Positions 24,704 through 33,357 of a DNA stretch of 64,000 bases are shown here, piece by piece; position 1 is the first letter of the stretch; each line of letters opens with the position of its first letter. This stretch comes from CALBPI01 sp039027435 (GTDB lineage: Bacteria > Pseudomonadota > Gammaproteobacteria > Steroidobacterales > Woeseiaceae): positions 1-64,000 of the forward strand of contig JBCCKF010000015.1 of the NCBI GenBank assembly GCA_039027435.1, given 5' to 3'. The translations under genes were made by a program, and so were the position numbers. The notes under the pieces were generated by a model. The model made no database searches and had not been told where the DNA came from. It was given only the letters and a program-made list of their open reading frames with translations.

Positions 24704-27247
24704 CTATTTTGCGCTCGCAGACTGTGCCAATGCCCGTAACTCCCTGATCACGCGTATCGCACCGGGGGGGCGATGACCTGACCGGAAAAGTTGATCTCCG
24801 ATTCGCCATGCACGAGCCCAGTGTGCGCAGGTTGCGGCAAGGCCGTCGCGAAGCGGAGCGCCGGGGTGATAGATGTGAGCAGGTTCGGAGGTTAATCCGT
24901 TGAGTTCCACTATGGACAAAGACTCCCCTTGCATCAGTGAATCAGGATTCGGCACAAAGAGGTCAAAGCGACCGAGATAAAAGCCGTCAAAGTGCCCGGT
25001 AATGCGATCGAGCGCCTGAGCCAGCTGTTCACTGTTCAGGTGGCGAGCATCCGTAAAGATGCTCCCTCTGCTGTGAGTGCCAATGGTATTCAACCGCACC
25101 AACTCGTCCTTGCCTGGCACGCGGCGAAGGTCTTGTGAATGCGCCTTAAGAAAAAACGCTGCCATGTTAACGGCACGATCGTCTTCAATAATCAGTTGCT
25201 CAAGTGGCGTTTGCCCGTCGCCCGTGACGATCGTGTGTCCTTTGTGGGCAATCGAAGTCACAGAGCCGGTGGTGGCGTTTGGTAGTCTGAAGTACATGAC
25301 GCCGTATTCCTCGCCACCCACCATCTGTTGTGCAATCACCAGTCCATTGGCACTGGAAAGATATGCCTCCGCCTGAGCCTCATTCTGTATGACCGCAACC
25401 TCACGTCCACGCTCGCCCGCATCCGGTTTCATCACGACGGGATAGCCACCGTGGGTAGCGACGAATTCACGGGCACGCTGCAAGCTGGTTTCGACTTGGT
25501 CGCTGTCGATTGTGACAAACGGTGCGACCGCCCCAGATGGTGAGAGTGCGCTGAGAATTTGTGATTTGGATTCACCGGTCAGCCCACTGAGCGGGATCAC
25601 CGGGTTTGCGATCGTGAACAGGGTCAATGAACGATATCGAATCGCCATCCCGATGTTGAAGATAACCACGGGTGCGTAATACGCCCAGCGCGGCCAATAC
25701 TCGAAACGCGTCAGGCGGCGCCAGCGTCCCAACGCCAGTCTTCGCCCTTGGTGGGTGAACAGTGGCGGCAATACTCGCGCGGCAAGCACCAGTAACAATG
25801 CGCCACCGAGGAGCAGCCAGATTGCAGATGCCGCGTAATCCTGAAACCAGCGTTCGACGATGGCACCGTAGGTCGCTGCAGCGCCAACCAGAATCGGTGT
25901 CCAGATTGCCGTTGCCAGCGCGAAATAGCTGACAAAGATCGGTGTTGGCATGCGCAGCGCGCCGGCAACAAGATAAGTCGGTAGTCGAGTCCCAGGCGTA
26001 AACCGACTGATGATGATGACCAGAGGGCCGCGGCGTGTTAGCCAGTCTGCAGCGCGGTCGATTGCGGCATCGCTGACGAGCTTTCGCGCCGCGGGTGCGC
26101 CAAACCAGCGGCCCACGAAAAACAGGGCCACGTCGCTCGTGAACAGTCCGATCAGGCAGGCGAGTATTGCGACGGGCAACGACAGGATGCCCTGAGCGAC
26201 AAGAAAGCCCGATGCAATGCAGGTCAAGTCTTCGCTGACATAGGCGGCCACTACAATGGCAAGAAACAGCACGACCAACGGGAATCCTGAAAGCGGTTCT
26301 CGTTCACCGACGACATAGGGTAAATCTGCCGCCTTGAGTCGTGATGGGTCGGCCGATGCGCGCGTGTCTTGTGCACCTGCATTCACCCGATTGATAAACG
26401 CCTGAATCGCGGGTATTGCAAGCTCCGGTGTTCCGTAGCCGATTTCGTGTCCGGCATCGACGGCCACGAGCGTGCTTTGTGGGATCAGCCTCCGGTGTTC
26501 CTCGGCGGCCTCGAAGGGCACTAACCCGTCGCGTTCACCGTGCACAATGAGTGTGGGGACTTCGATACGCTTTAACTTCTCACGCAACACCCGCTGGTCA
26601 GTGTCGACCAGGTTTTTCGCATACCCATAACCGAGGATTGCGCCGTCCAGGAAACCGAAGTGAGGCAAGAGCCACTCGCAGGCATTGATCAGTGCGAGCT
26701 GTCCGGCATATACGGCGTGATTAACAGGGTAGCTGCCAAACAGTTCAAGCTCCTGCACACCGATAGCGGCAAGCAGCGTCAAACTATCAACGCGATCTGC
26801 GTGATCGCTGGCCATCACAATAGCGGGAGCGCCACCCTGACTGTAGCCGATGATATGTGCCGACTTGATGCCTATGGCATCGAGGAGATCGGCGACATAG
26901 TCGCCGTGCGTGATGCTGGAGTAATCTGCGAGCTCGAGTGTCGAGCGTCCGAACCCTGGTAGATCAGGAGAGATCACGTAGAAATCGGTGTCCAACAGTT
27001 TGGCGAGTGATCGCAACGCTGGAGACGCCACGGGAGTTCCATGCAAGAGCACTACCGCTGGATTTTCCGAGTCACCATAGCGGCGTACCGCGATATCGAT
27101 GGTGTCACCCGTCAACTCGTTAGCATCGCGCTCGGCCAGAGTTATGGCGATCTGATCGGACTGAAGAGGAAGTGCGTCGTCGCTCAGCAGTCGCACCCCA
27201 TTCGAGGCAAGCAGCAATACGAGCCACAACCAGAGAAAACGACGCAT
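24704..27247 (-). CDS. Three-domain fusion: alpha/beta hydrolase, DedA, ATP-grasp
   Basis: An 847-residue membrane protein. An N-terminal hydrophobic segment (residues 4-22) is followed by an alpha/beta hydrolase (about 60-290) with oxyanion LLHGTP, nucleophile S136 (IIGYSQGGA), acid D240 (HGERDG) and H267 (DAGHE). A DedA/VTT domain (about 322-500) follows, with the conserved SRFTPGTRLP (R421) and several membrane helices. The C-terminal 330 residues are an ATP-grasp ligase: K607 (VVMKPDAGERG), EEYGVMYF, and metal ligands D762 (GRFDLF), E781 and N783 (VELNG), preceded by the ANPVIPLSGLTGESK segment common in one D-Ala-D-Ala-ligase-like group. All three catalytic sets look intact. It joins lipid flipping or transport, acyl hydrolysis and amide ligation in one chain. 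Confidence 0.88.
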   Translation of the reverse strand: MRRFLWLWLVLLLASNGVRLLSDDALPLQSDQIAITLAERDANELTGDTIDIAVRRYGDSENPAVVLLHGTPVASPALRSLAKLLDTDFYVISPDLPGFGRSTLELADYSSITHGDYVADLLDAIGIKSAHIIGYSQGGAPAIVMASDHADRVDSLTLLAAIGVQELELFGSYPVNHAVYAGQLALINACEWLLPHFGFLDGAILGYGYAKNLVDTDQRVLREKLKRIEVPTLIVHGERDGLVPFEAAEEHRRLIPQSTLVAVDAGHEIGYGTPELAIPAIQAFINRVNAGAQDTRASADPSRLKAADLPYVVGEREPLSGFPLVVLFLAIVVAAYVSEDLTCIASGFLVAQGILSLPVAILACLIGLFTSDVALFFVGRWFGAPAARKLVSDAAIDRAADWLTRRGPLVIIISRFTPGTRLPTYLVAGALRMPTPIFVSYFALATAIWTPILVGAAATYGAIVERWFQDYAASAIWLLLGGALLLVLAARVLPPLFTHQGRRLALGRWRRLTRFEYWPRWAYYAPVVIFNIGMAIRYRSLTLFTIANPVIPLSGLTGESKSQILSALSPSGAVAPFVTIDSDQVETSLQRAREFVATHGGYPVVMKPDAGERGREVAVIQNEAQAEAYLSSANGLVIAQQMVGGEEYGVMYFRLPNATTGSVTSIAHKGHTIVTGDGQTPLEQLIIEDDRAVNMAAFFLKAHSQDLRRVPGKDELVRLNTIGTHSRGSIFTDARHLNSEQLAQALDRITGHFDGFYLGRFDLFVPNPDSLMQGESLSIVELNGLTSEPAHIYHPGAPLRDGLAATCAHWARAWRIGDQLFRSGHRPPGAIRVIRELRALAQSASAK

Positions 27248-27254
27248 CGGGTGT

Positions 27255-27761
27255 TTAAGTGCCGCTTGCGTGGCGCAGGGTTGAGGGCGCTACTCCAAAA
27301 TCAGCGGTAGTGGTCAACGAGAGCTGCGCGGCTGCAGCGGCAATCAGCGCATCGTGATGGACGGTGTGGCTCACCAGAAACTGAAGCTCACGTTGCAACG
27401 AGGTCGGCGCCGCGACTTGAGTACTCTGAGCCGAGCCGCAGTCCATGCAAACGGTCAAGGCAAGTGCCGGGTCAACGCTTTGCAATTTGCCCAGTCGATC
27501 GACCTGGTCATCGATTCTTTGCAACGCGTAATCAACATCCTGTTCTGTTCTAGGATCACGTTGACGTTCGTCATAGTTGATGTGCCCGCGTTCCAGACCC
27601 GTCCAGAATGCATCGTAATGATCCAGAACATGGCGCACATGGGCGCCGATGCCGCTATCGCAAGGGCTGACCGATGCCGTGTACTGTTCCGCTGTCATTT
27701 GCGCGACAACGTCACGCAGACGCCGTAGGCCAGCTATGTTGTCAGCGTGCAGCGCGATCAT
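27255..27761 (-). CDS. DinB-like four-helix metalloprotein
   Basis: A 168-residue DinB/YfiT-like protein. The metal-binding histidines typical of the fold appear in GAHVRHVLDHYDAFW (about 43-57) and SHTVHHDAL (about 130-138). Relatives include thiol-dependent transferases and hydrolases of uncertain substrate. It overlaps the acyltransferase gene by 20 bases upstream and lies 7 bases before the fusion gene, so it is part of the same operon. A role in modifying the operon's lipid is only a guess. Confidence 0.85.
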   Translation of the reverse strand: MIALHADNIAGLRRLRDVVAQMTAEQYTASVSPCDSGIGAHVRHVLDHYDAFWTGLERGHINYDERQRDPRTEQDVDYALQRIDDQVDRLGKLQSVDPALALTVCMDCGSAQSTQVAAPTSLQRELQFLVSHTVHHDALIAAAAAQLSLTTTADFGVAPSTLRHASGT

Positions 27762-28635
27762 GGTTCTTATCCTGGTGTTGTTGGTGAGTGTTCAGTGCAT
27801 CGTTGGCCGAGCGTGGAATAGCTTCTGATTCCACGGTTGCAGCGTCCGGAAAGTTCTTGAGCTGAAGAGTATGAATATCTTCCCGCACCTTCAGCGCCAA
27901 TTCCTTGCGATCTGTCGCAAGTTGTTGCGAGCTCGAAAAGCGCACCGTAGCCGTAAAACCGCGCAGATGCATCAATCGCCAAACATGGGACGCGAAATCC
28001 ATATCGCCGTAATAGCAGATCGCTCTGTGCGCATGCGGATCGCCGGAATGTGTCTCGAAGTAAATCGCTGCCGTGTTTACCGGGTACGCGTGTCGTGCCG
28101 GCACTTCCAGCAAGGACGGTCGTATCGGCAGAACAAAGTCGGATTCGGAACTTGTGCCTTCCGGAAACAGAACGACGCCGTCGCCGCGTTCCAGCGCTTC
28201 GAGGATCGTGGCATTAGCACGTGGAATATCGCGGTGGCGCTCACGGTTAATGTAAAGCGTATCAGCGAGCCTCGTCAGCATACCGATAACCGGCCAATGC
28301 TTAACGTCCGCTTTTGATACAAACACCGCGGGGAGCCTTTGGGCGAGAACAACGATATCGAGATAGCTGAGGTGATTACTTGCCAGAAAAAACGGTGCGG
28401 CCGGCGGTGTTCCGTGCCACACAACGCGCCCGCCGATCAACGCAACTACGCCGCGTGCCCATAAAGAAAAATGCGCCACACGCCAGGCTTGTTTTCGGCT
28501 TGGCCAGGGCCTTAGTACCAATCGCCCGATAGACAGCGAAACCACAATCAGCAGCGTGAACCCGCCGATCAGCAGCAGGCGCCATAGCGCGACGCAGCGC
28601 CTCCAGAGGCTAAAGCTGTGCGGTTGTTCGACCAT
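27742..28635 (-). CDS. PlsC-type 1-acylglycerol/lyso-lipid acyltransferase
   Basis: A 297-residue membrane acyltransferase. One or two N-terminal membrane segments (about 13-40) precede motif I NHLSYLD (H88, D93), motif II near NRERHRD and motif III FPEGTSSES (157-165). These are the HX4D and PEGT signatures of the PlsC/OlsA family, which acylates lysophosphatidate or lyso-ornithine lipid. It follows the OlsB-like gene by 12 bases, the order expected for an OlsB/OlsA pair. Substrate specificity cannot be told from sequence. Confidence 0.92.
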   Translation of the reverse strand: MVEQPHSFSLWRRCVALWRLLLIGGFTLLIVVSLSIGRLVLRPWPSRKQAWRVAHFSLWARGVVALIGGRVVWHGTPPAAPFFLASNHLSYLDIVVLAQRLPAVFVSKADVKHWPVIGMLTRLADTLYINRERHRDIPRANATILEALERGDGVVLFPEGTSSESDFVLPIRPSLLEVPARHAYPVNTAAIYFETHSGDPHAHRAICYYGDMDFASHVWRLMHLRGFTATVRFSSSQQLATDRKELALKVREDIHTLQLKNFPDAATVESEAIPRSANDALNTHQQHQDKNHDRAAR

Positions 28636-28647
28636 GCTGCAGAACGC

Positions 28648-29454
28648 CTAGCGAGGCTCCAAAAACAGACGCTTGTGCTCGTCGCTAAGTGCTTCCATAT
28701 CGAATAGCGCGAGGTAGTCGATGGTCCGAAACTCTCGATCCATGGCGGGGCCGCTGACGATCGTCGCACCATAGCCGAGATACAAACGCATCAGTTTGGG
28801 AACTCGCACGTTCGGTGTGTCGTCTGCGGCCGGAGGGCAGGCGTACTCAGGCTGGACGGTCACGCGTCTCTCGGCGTCAATGTGGCCCTTTTCAACGAGG
28901 ATCTGATAAAGCGCGTGCCCTTCGGTAGCATCGGTACTGGTCAAAGAACAGCAGCCGAAGAAATAACGGTTGCCTGTTGCGCTCATGTAGGCAGCGAGTC
29001 CTCGCCACAGGAGGAACAAAACCCGGGTGTTGCGATGTTCGCCAGCGATACACGCTCGGCCGAGTTCGACGGATTGTGTCAACAGTGCTTCGCCCAGCAG
29101 CGTGAGGTCGAATTCAGCCTGTGAGTAAAAACCGGGGCCCTGGCTGGCCATCTGCCCATCCTGCAGTCGATAGGTGCCGACGACCTCGTTTGAATCGATG
29201 TGCTCGACGAGCAGGTGATGACAGTACTGATCATGTGCGTCTTGATCGAGACCAGTCTGGTAAGACGCCTCCAGGCCTTCTTCCAACTCGAGATTGAAAA
29301 CCTCGAAACGCAGACGATAGAGCGCTTCCGCATCCGCCGCATTCATCGCCAGACGGAGTCGATACTTACCAATTTCCTGCGAGACGGCAGCGACGAGATC
29401 CGCATCTGGTCGCCGGATGTCTATGCTGTGTTGAATAAGCTGCGTTGAACTCAT
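28648..29454 (-). CDS. OlsB-like GNAT N-acyltransferase
   Basis: A 268-residue member of the GNAT-fold hemolysin/OlsB group. The start ATG at 29454 has a strong ribosome site (GGAGGGG, about 10 bases upstream) and is preferred over an ATG at 29502. Signature parts are YRLRFEVFNLELEEGL (about 40-60), DQYCHHLLVEH, VVGTYRL, and SVELGRACI with the acyl-carrier binding helix. OlsB transfers 3-hydroxyacyl groups from ACP to the amine of an amino acid, the first step to ornithine-type lipids. It is first in the operon. Confidence 0.88.
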   Translation of the reverse strand: MSSTQLIQHSIDIRRPDADLVAAVSQEIGKYRLRLAMNAADAEALYRLRFEVFNLELEEGLEASYQTGLDQDAHDQYCHHLLVEHIDSNEVVGTYRLQDGQMASQGPGFYSQAEFDLTLLGEALLTQSVELGRACIAGEHRNTRVLFLLWRGLAAYMSATGNRYFFGCCSLTSTDATEGHALYQILVEKGHIDAERRVTVQPEYACPPAADDTPNVRVPKLMRLYLGYGATIVSGPAMDREFRTIDYLALFDMEALSDEHKRLFLEPR

Positions 29455-29658
29455 TACCGATTCCCCTCCGATAGATCGACGCACACGCTCGCTGCTGGTC
29501 ATGTTGGTTTGACCGCCTCACCACCGGAATTATCACGGCAAGGCTGCAATTCGTCTGATCAGTCTGGTGTTCGCCGCTCGTCGGGTATCCCCCAAAATGC
29601 TGGCAAATCGTGTCCCAGCGCGGAGTTTACCAGCGATATCGTGGTCTGCGCAGATTGA

Positions 29659-30453
29659 TCACAGGACACTAATCAGCAAGCGAATTGCCGCCGCAATCAG
29701 AAATGCCCCGAACAGGCGCTTTAGCCCCGCGGGAGAGACTCGGTGGGCCAGCGCCGCGCCGACCGGTGCAAACAGCGCAGCGGTTACGCCCAAAAGCAAT
29801 GCCGCGGGCCAATGGAGGTAGCCCAACGTTTGTGGAGGCCTTAGCGCCACCCCTGATCCACCGACAACATATCCGATGACGGCAGGCACCGCGATGAACA
29901 AACCCAGAAGGGCAGAGGTGCCTACCGCACGCCGTACCGGCAAGCCGAAGCCTGTCAGCAGAGGCACGGAAAAGCTGCCCCCACCAATGCCGAGCCAGGC
30001 GGAAAGCAGGCCGATCCCTGAGGGTATCGAAGCTCTATCGGCGCTTGGCGGTAAGCGAAATGACGAGGTGCTGCCAAGCAGCATGCGCGTCCCGATGAGC
30101 GCGGCAAGACCGGAGAACAAGAGGCGTAACGCACTCCCCGAGATATACCGCGCCAGCAACGCGCCCGAGGCCGCACCGATGGCAATAGGCAGCCCCCATC
30201 GCTGTATTCGTGACCAATCGATCGCACCGCGCCGATGGTGGCTTGAAGCGGACGCTGGCGCTGTGGCTAGCATCGTGGTCAAGGCTGTTGCGATGGCAAT
30301 GTGTGTTGAGACCGCGGGGTCGACACCACTGGCTTCCAGCCAAACCACGAGAACGGGCACAAGCACAATGCCACCGCCAATGCCGAGCAGACCCGCCATC
30401 AGTCCGGCGACGACACCTGCGGTGATCAAGAGGGTATAGGAAAAGGTCAACAC
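29659..30453 (-). CDS. TauE/SafE-family sulfite/anion exporter
   Basis: A 264-residue integral membrane protein with eight or so hydrophobic segments and the TauE/SafE glycine-rich signature near the start (GLMAGLLGIGGGIVLVPVLV) and again at GIGLLSAWLGIGGGSFSVPL, as in the duplicated family. Members export sulfite, sulfoacetate or related anions. It stands alone, divergent from the oxidoreductase gene. Substrate unknown. Confidence 0.9.
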   Translation of the reverse strand: MLTFSYTLLITAGVVAGLMAGLLGIGGGIVLVPVLVVWLEASGVDPAVSTHIAIATALTTMLATAPASASSHHRRGAIDWSRIQRWGLPIAIGAASGALLARYISGSALRLLFSGLAALIGTRMLLGSTSSFRLPPSADRASIPSGIGLLSAWLGIGGGSFSVPLLTGFGLPVRRAVGTSALLGLFIAVPAVIGYVVGGSGVALRPPQTLGYLHWPAALLLGVTAALFAPVGAALAHRVSPAGLKRLFGAFLIAAAIRLLISVL

Positions 30454-30523
30454 ACGGAGATGCCGATGGCGTGGAAGGGTGTGAAGTATACTGGCGCGCC
30501 GGAATTCTCGCTAAAGGTATGTC

Positions 30524-31543
30524 ATGAGCGAATCACAACAGAGCATCGTACTGGCCGGCCGTCCTGACGGTTGGGTAAAACCAGAGCACTTCACATTGCA
30601 GACCGCGCCCTTGCCGACGGCCGGCCAGGGTGAGGTTCAGCTGCGTCACCGATTCCTTTCTGTCGATCCCTACATGCGTGGTCGCATGAATGACGTGAAG
30701 AGCTATGTACCGCCATTTCAGATGGGCGAGCCCATCATGGGCGGCGGGGTAGCCGAGGTTGTTGAGAGTCATGCGGAGGGTTGGCAGAAGGGCGATCTGG
30801 TGGTCGGCATGTTGCCGTGGACCGAATACTCGGCAATGCGGCCGGAAGGTCTGCGCAAATTGCCCGAGGTGAATGCACCGCTGTCCTGGCATCTTGGCAT
30901 TCTGGGCATGCCTGGAATGACCGCTTATGTCGGACTGATGGAGGTCGCGAAACTCCAGCCTGGCGACAGTGTCTTTGTGAACGCGGCGGCCGGCGCGGTT
31001 GGCTCGGTGGTGGGCCAGATCGCTAGAGCGATGGGTTGTCATGTGGTGGGCAGTGCAGGAGGACCGGAAAAAGTCGCGCATCTGACCGACACGCTCGGTT
31101 TCTCGGCAGCGTTTGATTACCGCGCAGAGAGCGATCTGCGCAAGACGCTGCGCACCCATTTCCCGAAGGGTATCGATGTCTTGTTCGAGAACGTCGGTGG
31201 GCCGCAATTCGAAGCAGCGATTGCCAATATGGCCGTGTTCGGCCGGATCGCCTTGTGCGGAATGATCGCGGACTACAACGTGGAGCGCGACGCGTTGCCC
31301 CCGGGGCCGAAAGGCATGACGCAGTTGATCGGCCGAAATGTGATGCTTCAGGGCTTCATCGTCAGCAATTATCCAGATGCAGCCGCAAAGTGGGCAGCGC
31401 TGGCCGGGCGGTTACTATCGACCGGACAACTGCAGTATCACGAGACGGTGTCCGAGGGTCTCGCGAGTGCGCCAGAGGCATTCATCAGTATGTTGCGTGG
31501 CGGCAACCTCGGTAAACAGGTCGTGCAGGTGGCCGCTGAATGA
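30524..31543 (+). CDS. NADP-dependent oxidoreductase, CurA-type
   Basis: A 339-residue medium-chain reductase of the zinc-free leukotriene-B4 dehydrogenase/CurA group. It has the N-terminal VDPYMRGRMND pattern, GMPGMTAYVGL and the Rossmann segment AAAGAVGSVVGQIARAMG (about 150-168). It reduces alpha,beta-unsaturated ketones or aldehydes with NADPH. It shares an ATGA overlap with the gamma-glutamyltransferase gene, so the two are cotranscribed; a joint role in electrophile or glutathione-adduct handling is possible. Confidence 0.93.
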   Translation: MSESQQSIVLAGRPDGWVKPEHFTLQTAPLPTAGQGEVQLRHRFLSVDPYMRGRMNDVKSYVPPFQMGEPIMGGGVAEVVESHAEGWQKGDLVVGMLPWTEYSAMRPEGLRKLPEVNAPLSWHLGILGMPGMTAYVGLMEVAKLQPGDSVFVNAAAGAVGSVVGQIARAMGCHVVGSAGGPEKVAHLTDTLGFSAAFDYRAESDLRKTLRTHFPKGIDVLFENVGGPQFEAAIANMAVFGRIALCGMIADYNVERDALPPGPKGMTQLIGRNVMLQGFIVSNYPDAAAKWAALAGRLLSTGQLQYHETVSEGLASAPEAFISMLRGGNLGKQVVQVAAE

Positions 31544-33348
31544 TGCCTTTCGGGTCAGGCGCGCTTCGCGGCTTCTTGCGGGCACTCGGAGCCGCGACGA
31601 TTGTGGTGACGCTCGCTTGGCCCGATCACCTCTTGGCTGAGTCAGCGCCGGTTGAGCCGATCATCGACTACTCGACGCGGCAGCATGCGGCGGTGGATTC
31701 GCGTGGCATGGTTGCGGTGCAAAATGCGATCGCCGCAGAGGTAGGTGCTGCGGTACTTGCCGAGGGTGGAAATGCCGTAGATGCGGCTGTCGCTGTCGGA
31801 CTGGCTCTCGCGGTCACTCTGCCGCGGGCGGGGAACCTCGGCGGCGGTGGGTTCATGCTGATCTACGATGCTGAGACCGAGGAGACCATTGCGCTTGACT
31901 ACCGCGAACGAGCGCCGGCCGCCGCATCGCGTGACATGTTTATCACCGAATCCGGCGAGGCAGATGATCGCGCGGCGCGTTACAGCTATCGCAGTGTTGG
32001 TGTGCCGGGCACGGTTGCGGGCATGCATAAGGCATTGCAAGAGCATGGGACGCCGAGTTGGGCAGAGGTGATTGCACCGGCCATCGAGCTTGCACGTGAT
32101 GGCATACGCGTCAGCAACGATCTTGCGACGAATCTTGCGACCGAGCGGGAGTGGCTGGGTTCGCATCCGGAGACCCGCCGCGTGTTCTACAAGCCGGACG
32201 GTAGCAGCTATGCGCCAGGCGAGATTCTTCGCCAACCGGATCTTGCCTGGTCACTGCAGCAACTTTCTGACGAAGGGCCCGATGCGCTCTACCGTGGTGC
32301 GGTAGGCAAGAGGATCGTCGCGGATATGCGCGCCAACGGTGGTTTGATCACCGAGCAAGATCTTGCGGATTACGAGGTGGCGGTGCGTACCCCTGTACGA
32401 GGCGACTATCGGGGTTACGAGATCGTTTCCATGCCACCACCAAGCTCGGGTGGTGTTTTGATTGTCCAGATGCTGAATGTTCTTGAGCAATTCGATATGC
32501 GCGGTTTCGGCTTTGGCAGCGCGAAGACGATCCACGTGATGACCGAGGCAATGCGAACGGCTTATGCGGACCGCAGCGAACATCTTGGTGATCCGGACTT
32601 CTATGCAGAGGAGTTCGAATGGCTGATGAGCAAAGCCTATGCGCGCACCGTTGCTGACCAGATCGACATCCGCGAGGCACGAAAGTCGAGTGATGTAGCG
32701 CCGGGAGTTAACCAGAGCTACGAGAGCCCGGACACGACCCACTATGCGGTTGTGGATGCTGCTGGTAATGCGGTGGTCAATACCTACACGCTCAACTTCT
32801 CCTATGGCTCTGGGATCACCGCGCGTGGCACCGGTATTCTCCTGAATAACGAGATGGATGATTTCTCAGCAAAGCCTGGTTCGCCGAATGGCTACGGCCT
32901 GATTGGTGCCGAGGCCAATGAGATTCAACCGATGAAGCGCCCGTTATCATCGATGACGCCGACGCTGGTGTTCAAAGATGGACGTCCGGTGTTGCTGACT
33001 GGGTCGCCAGGAGGCAGCAAGATCATCAGTACGGTGCTGCAAGTGATCGTCAACGTGATCGATCATGAGATGCCGGTGCTGGATGCGGTGGCCGCACCCC
33101 GGTTCCATCACCAATGGCTGCCAGATCGACTCGAGCTGGAACCGGGTTTCAGCCCCGATACCATCGATTTACTCAGAGCAATGGGTCACAATGTGTACAA
33201 GCGAGGCCTCACTCAAGGCAGCGCCCAAACGATTTCAATCGATGACGGGTTATTCCGCGGCGCTGCAGACCCGCGCAGACCCGACGCGCTAGCACTTGGA
33301 CCGGATGGTCTTGATTGCAGAACCAGCGCGACACCCTGCTCATTCTAG
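31540..33348 (+). CDS. ggt: Gamma-glutamyltransferase
   Basis: A 602-residue Ntn-hydrolase precursor that self-cleaves before the catalytic Thr (T399 in SPDTTHYAVVD, followed by NTYTLNFSYGSG). Lid and binding segments LSSMTPTLVF and SPGGSKIISTV are present. The N-terminal hydrophobic stretch (about 10-33) should direct it to the periplasm. It moves gamma-glutamyl groups from glutathione. It overlaps the upstream reductase stop and is followed nine bases later by bipA. Confidence 0.95.
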   Translation: MMPFGSGALRGFLRALGAATIVVTLAWPDHLLAESAPVEPIIDYSTRQHAAVDSRGMVAVQNAIAAEVGAAVLAEGGNAVDAAVAVGLALAVTLPRAGNLGGGGFMLIYDAETEETIALDYRERAPAAASRDMFITESGEADDRAARYSYRSVGVPGTVAGMHKALQEHGTPSWAEVIAPAIELARDGIRVSNDLATNLATEREWLGSHPETRRVFYKPDGSSYAPGEILRQPDLAWSLQQLSDEGPDALYRGAVGKRIVADMRANGGLITEQDLADYEVAVRTPVRGDYRGYEIVSMPPPSSGGVLIVQMLNVLEQFDMRGFGFGSAKTIHVMTEAMRTAYADRSEHLGDPDFYAEEFEWLMSKAYARTVADQIDIREARKSSDVAPGVNQSYESPDTTHYAVVDAAGNAVVNTYTLNFSYGSGITARGTGILLNNEMDDFSAKPGSPNGYGLIGAEANEIQPMKRPLSSMTPTLVFKDGRPVLLTGSPGGSKIISTVLQVIVNVIDHEMPVLDAVAAPRFHHQWLPDRLELEPGFSPDTIDLLRAMGHNVYKRGLTQGSAQTISIDDGLFRGAADPRRPDALALGPDGLDCRTSATPCSF

Positions 33349-33357
33349 GAACACACA

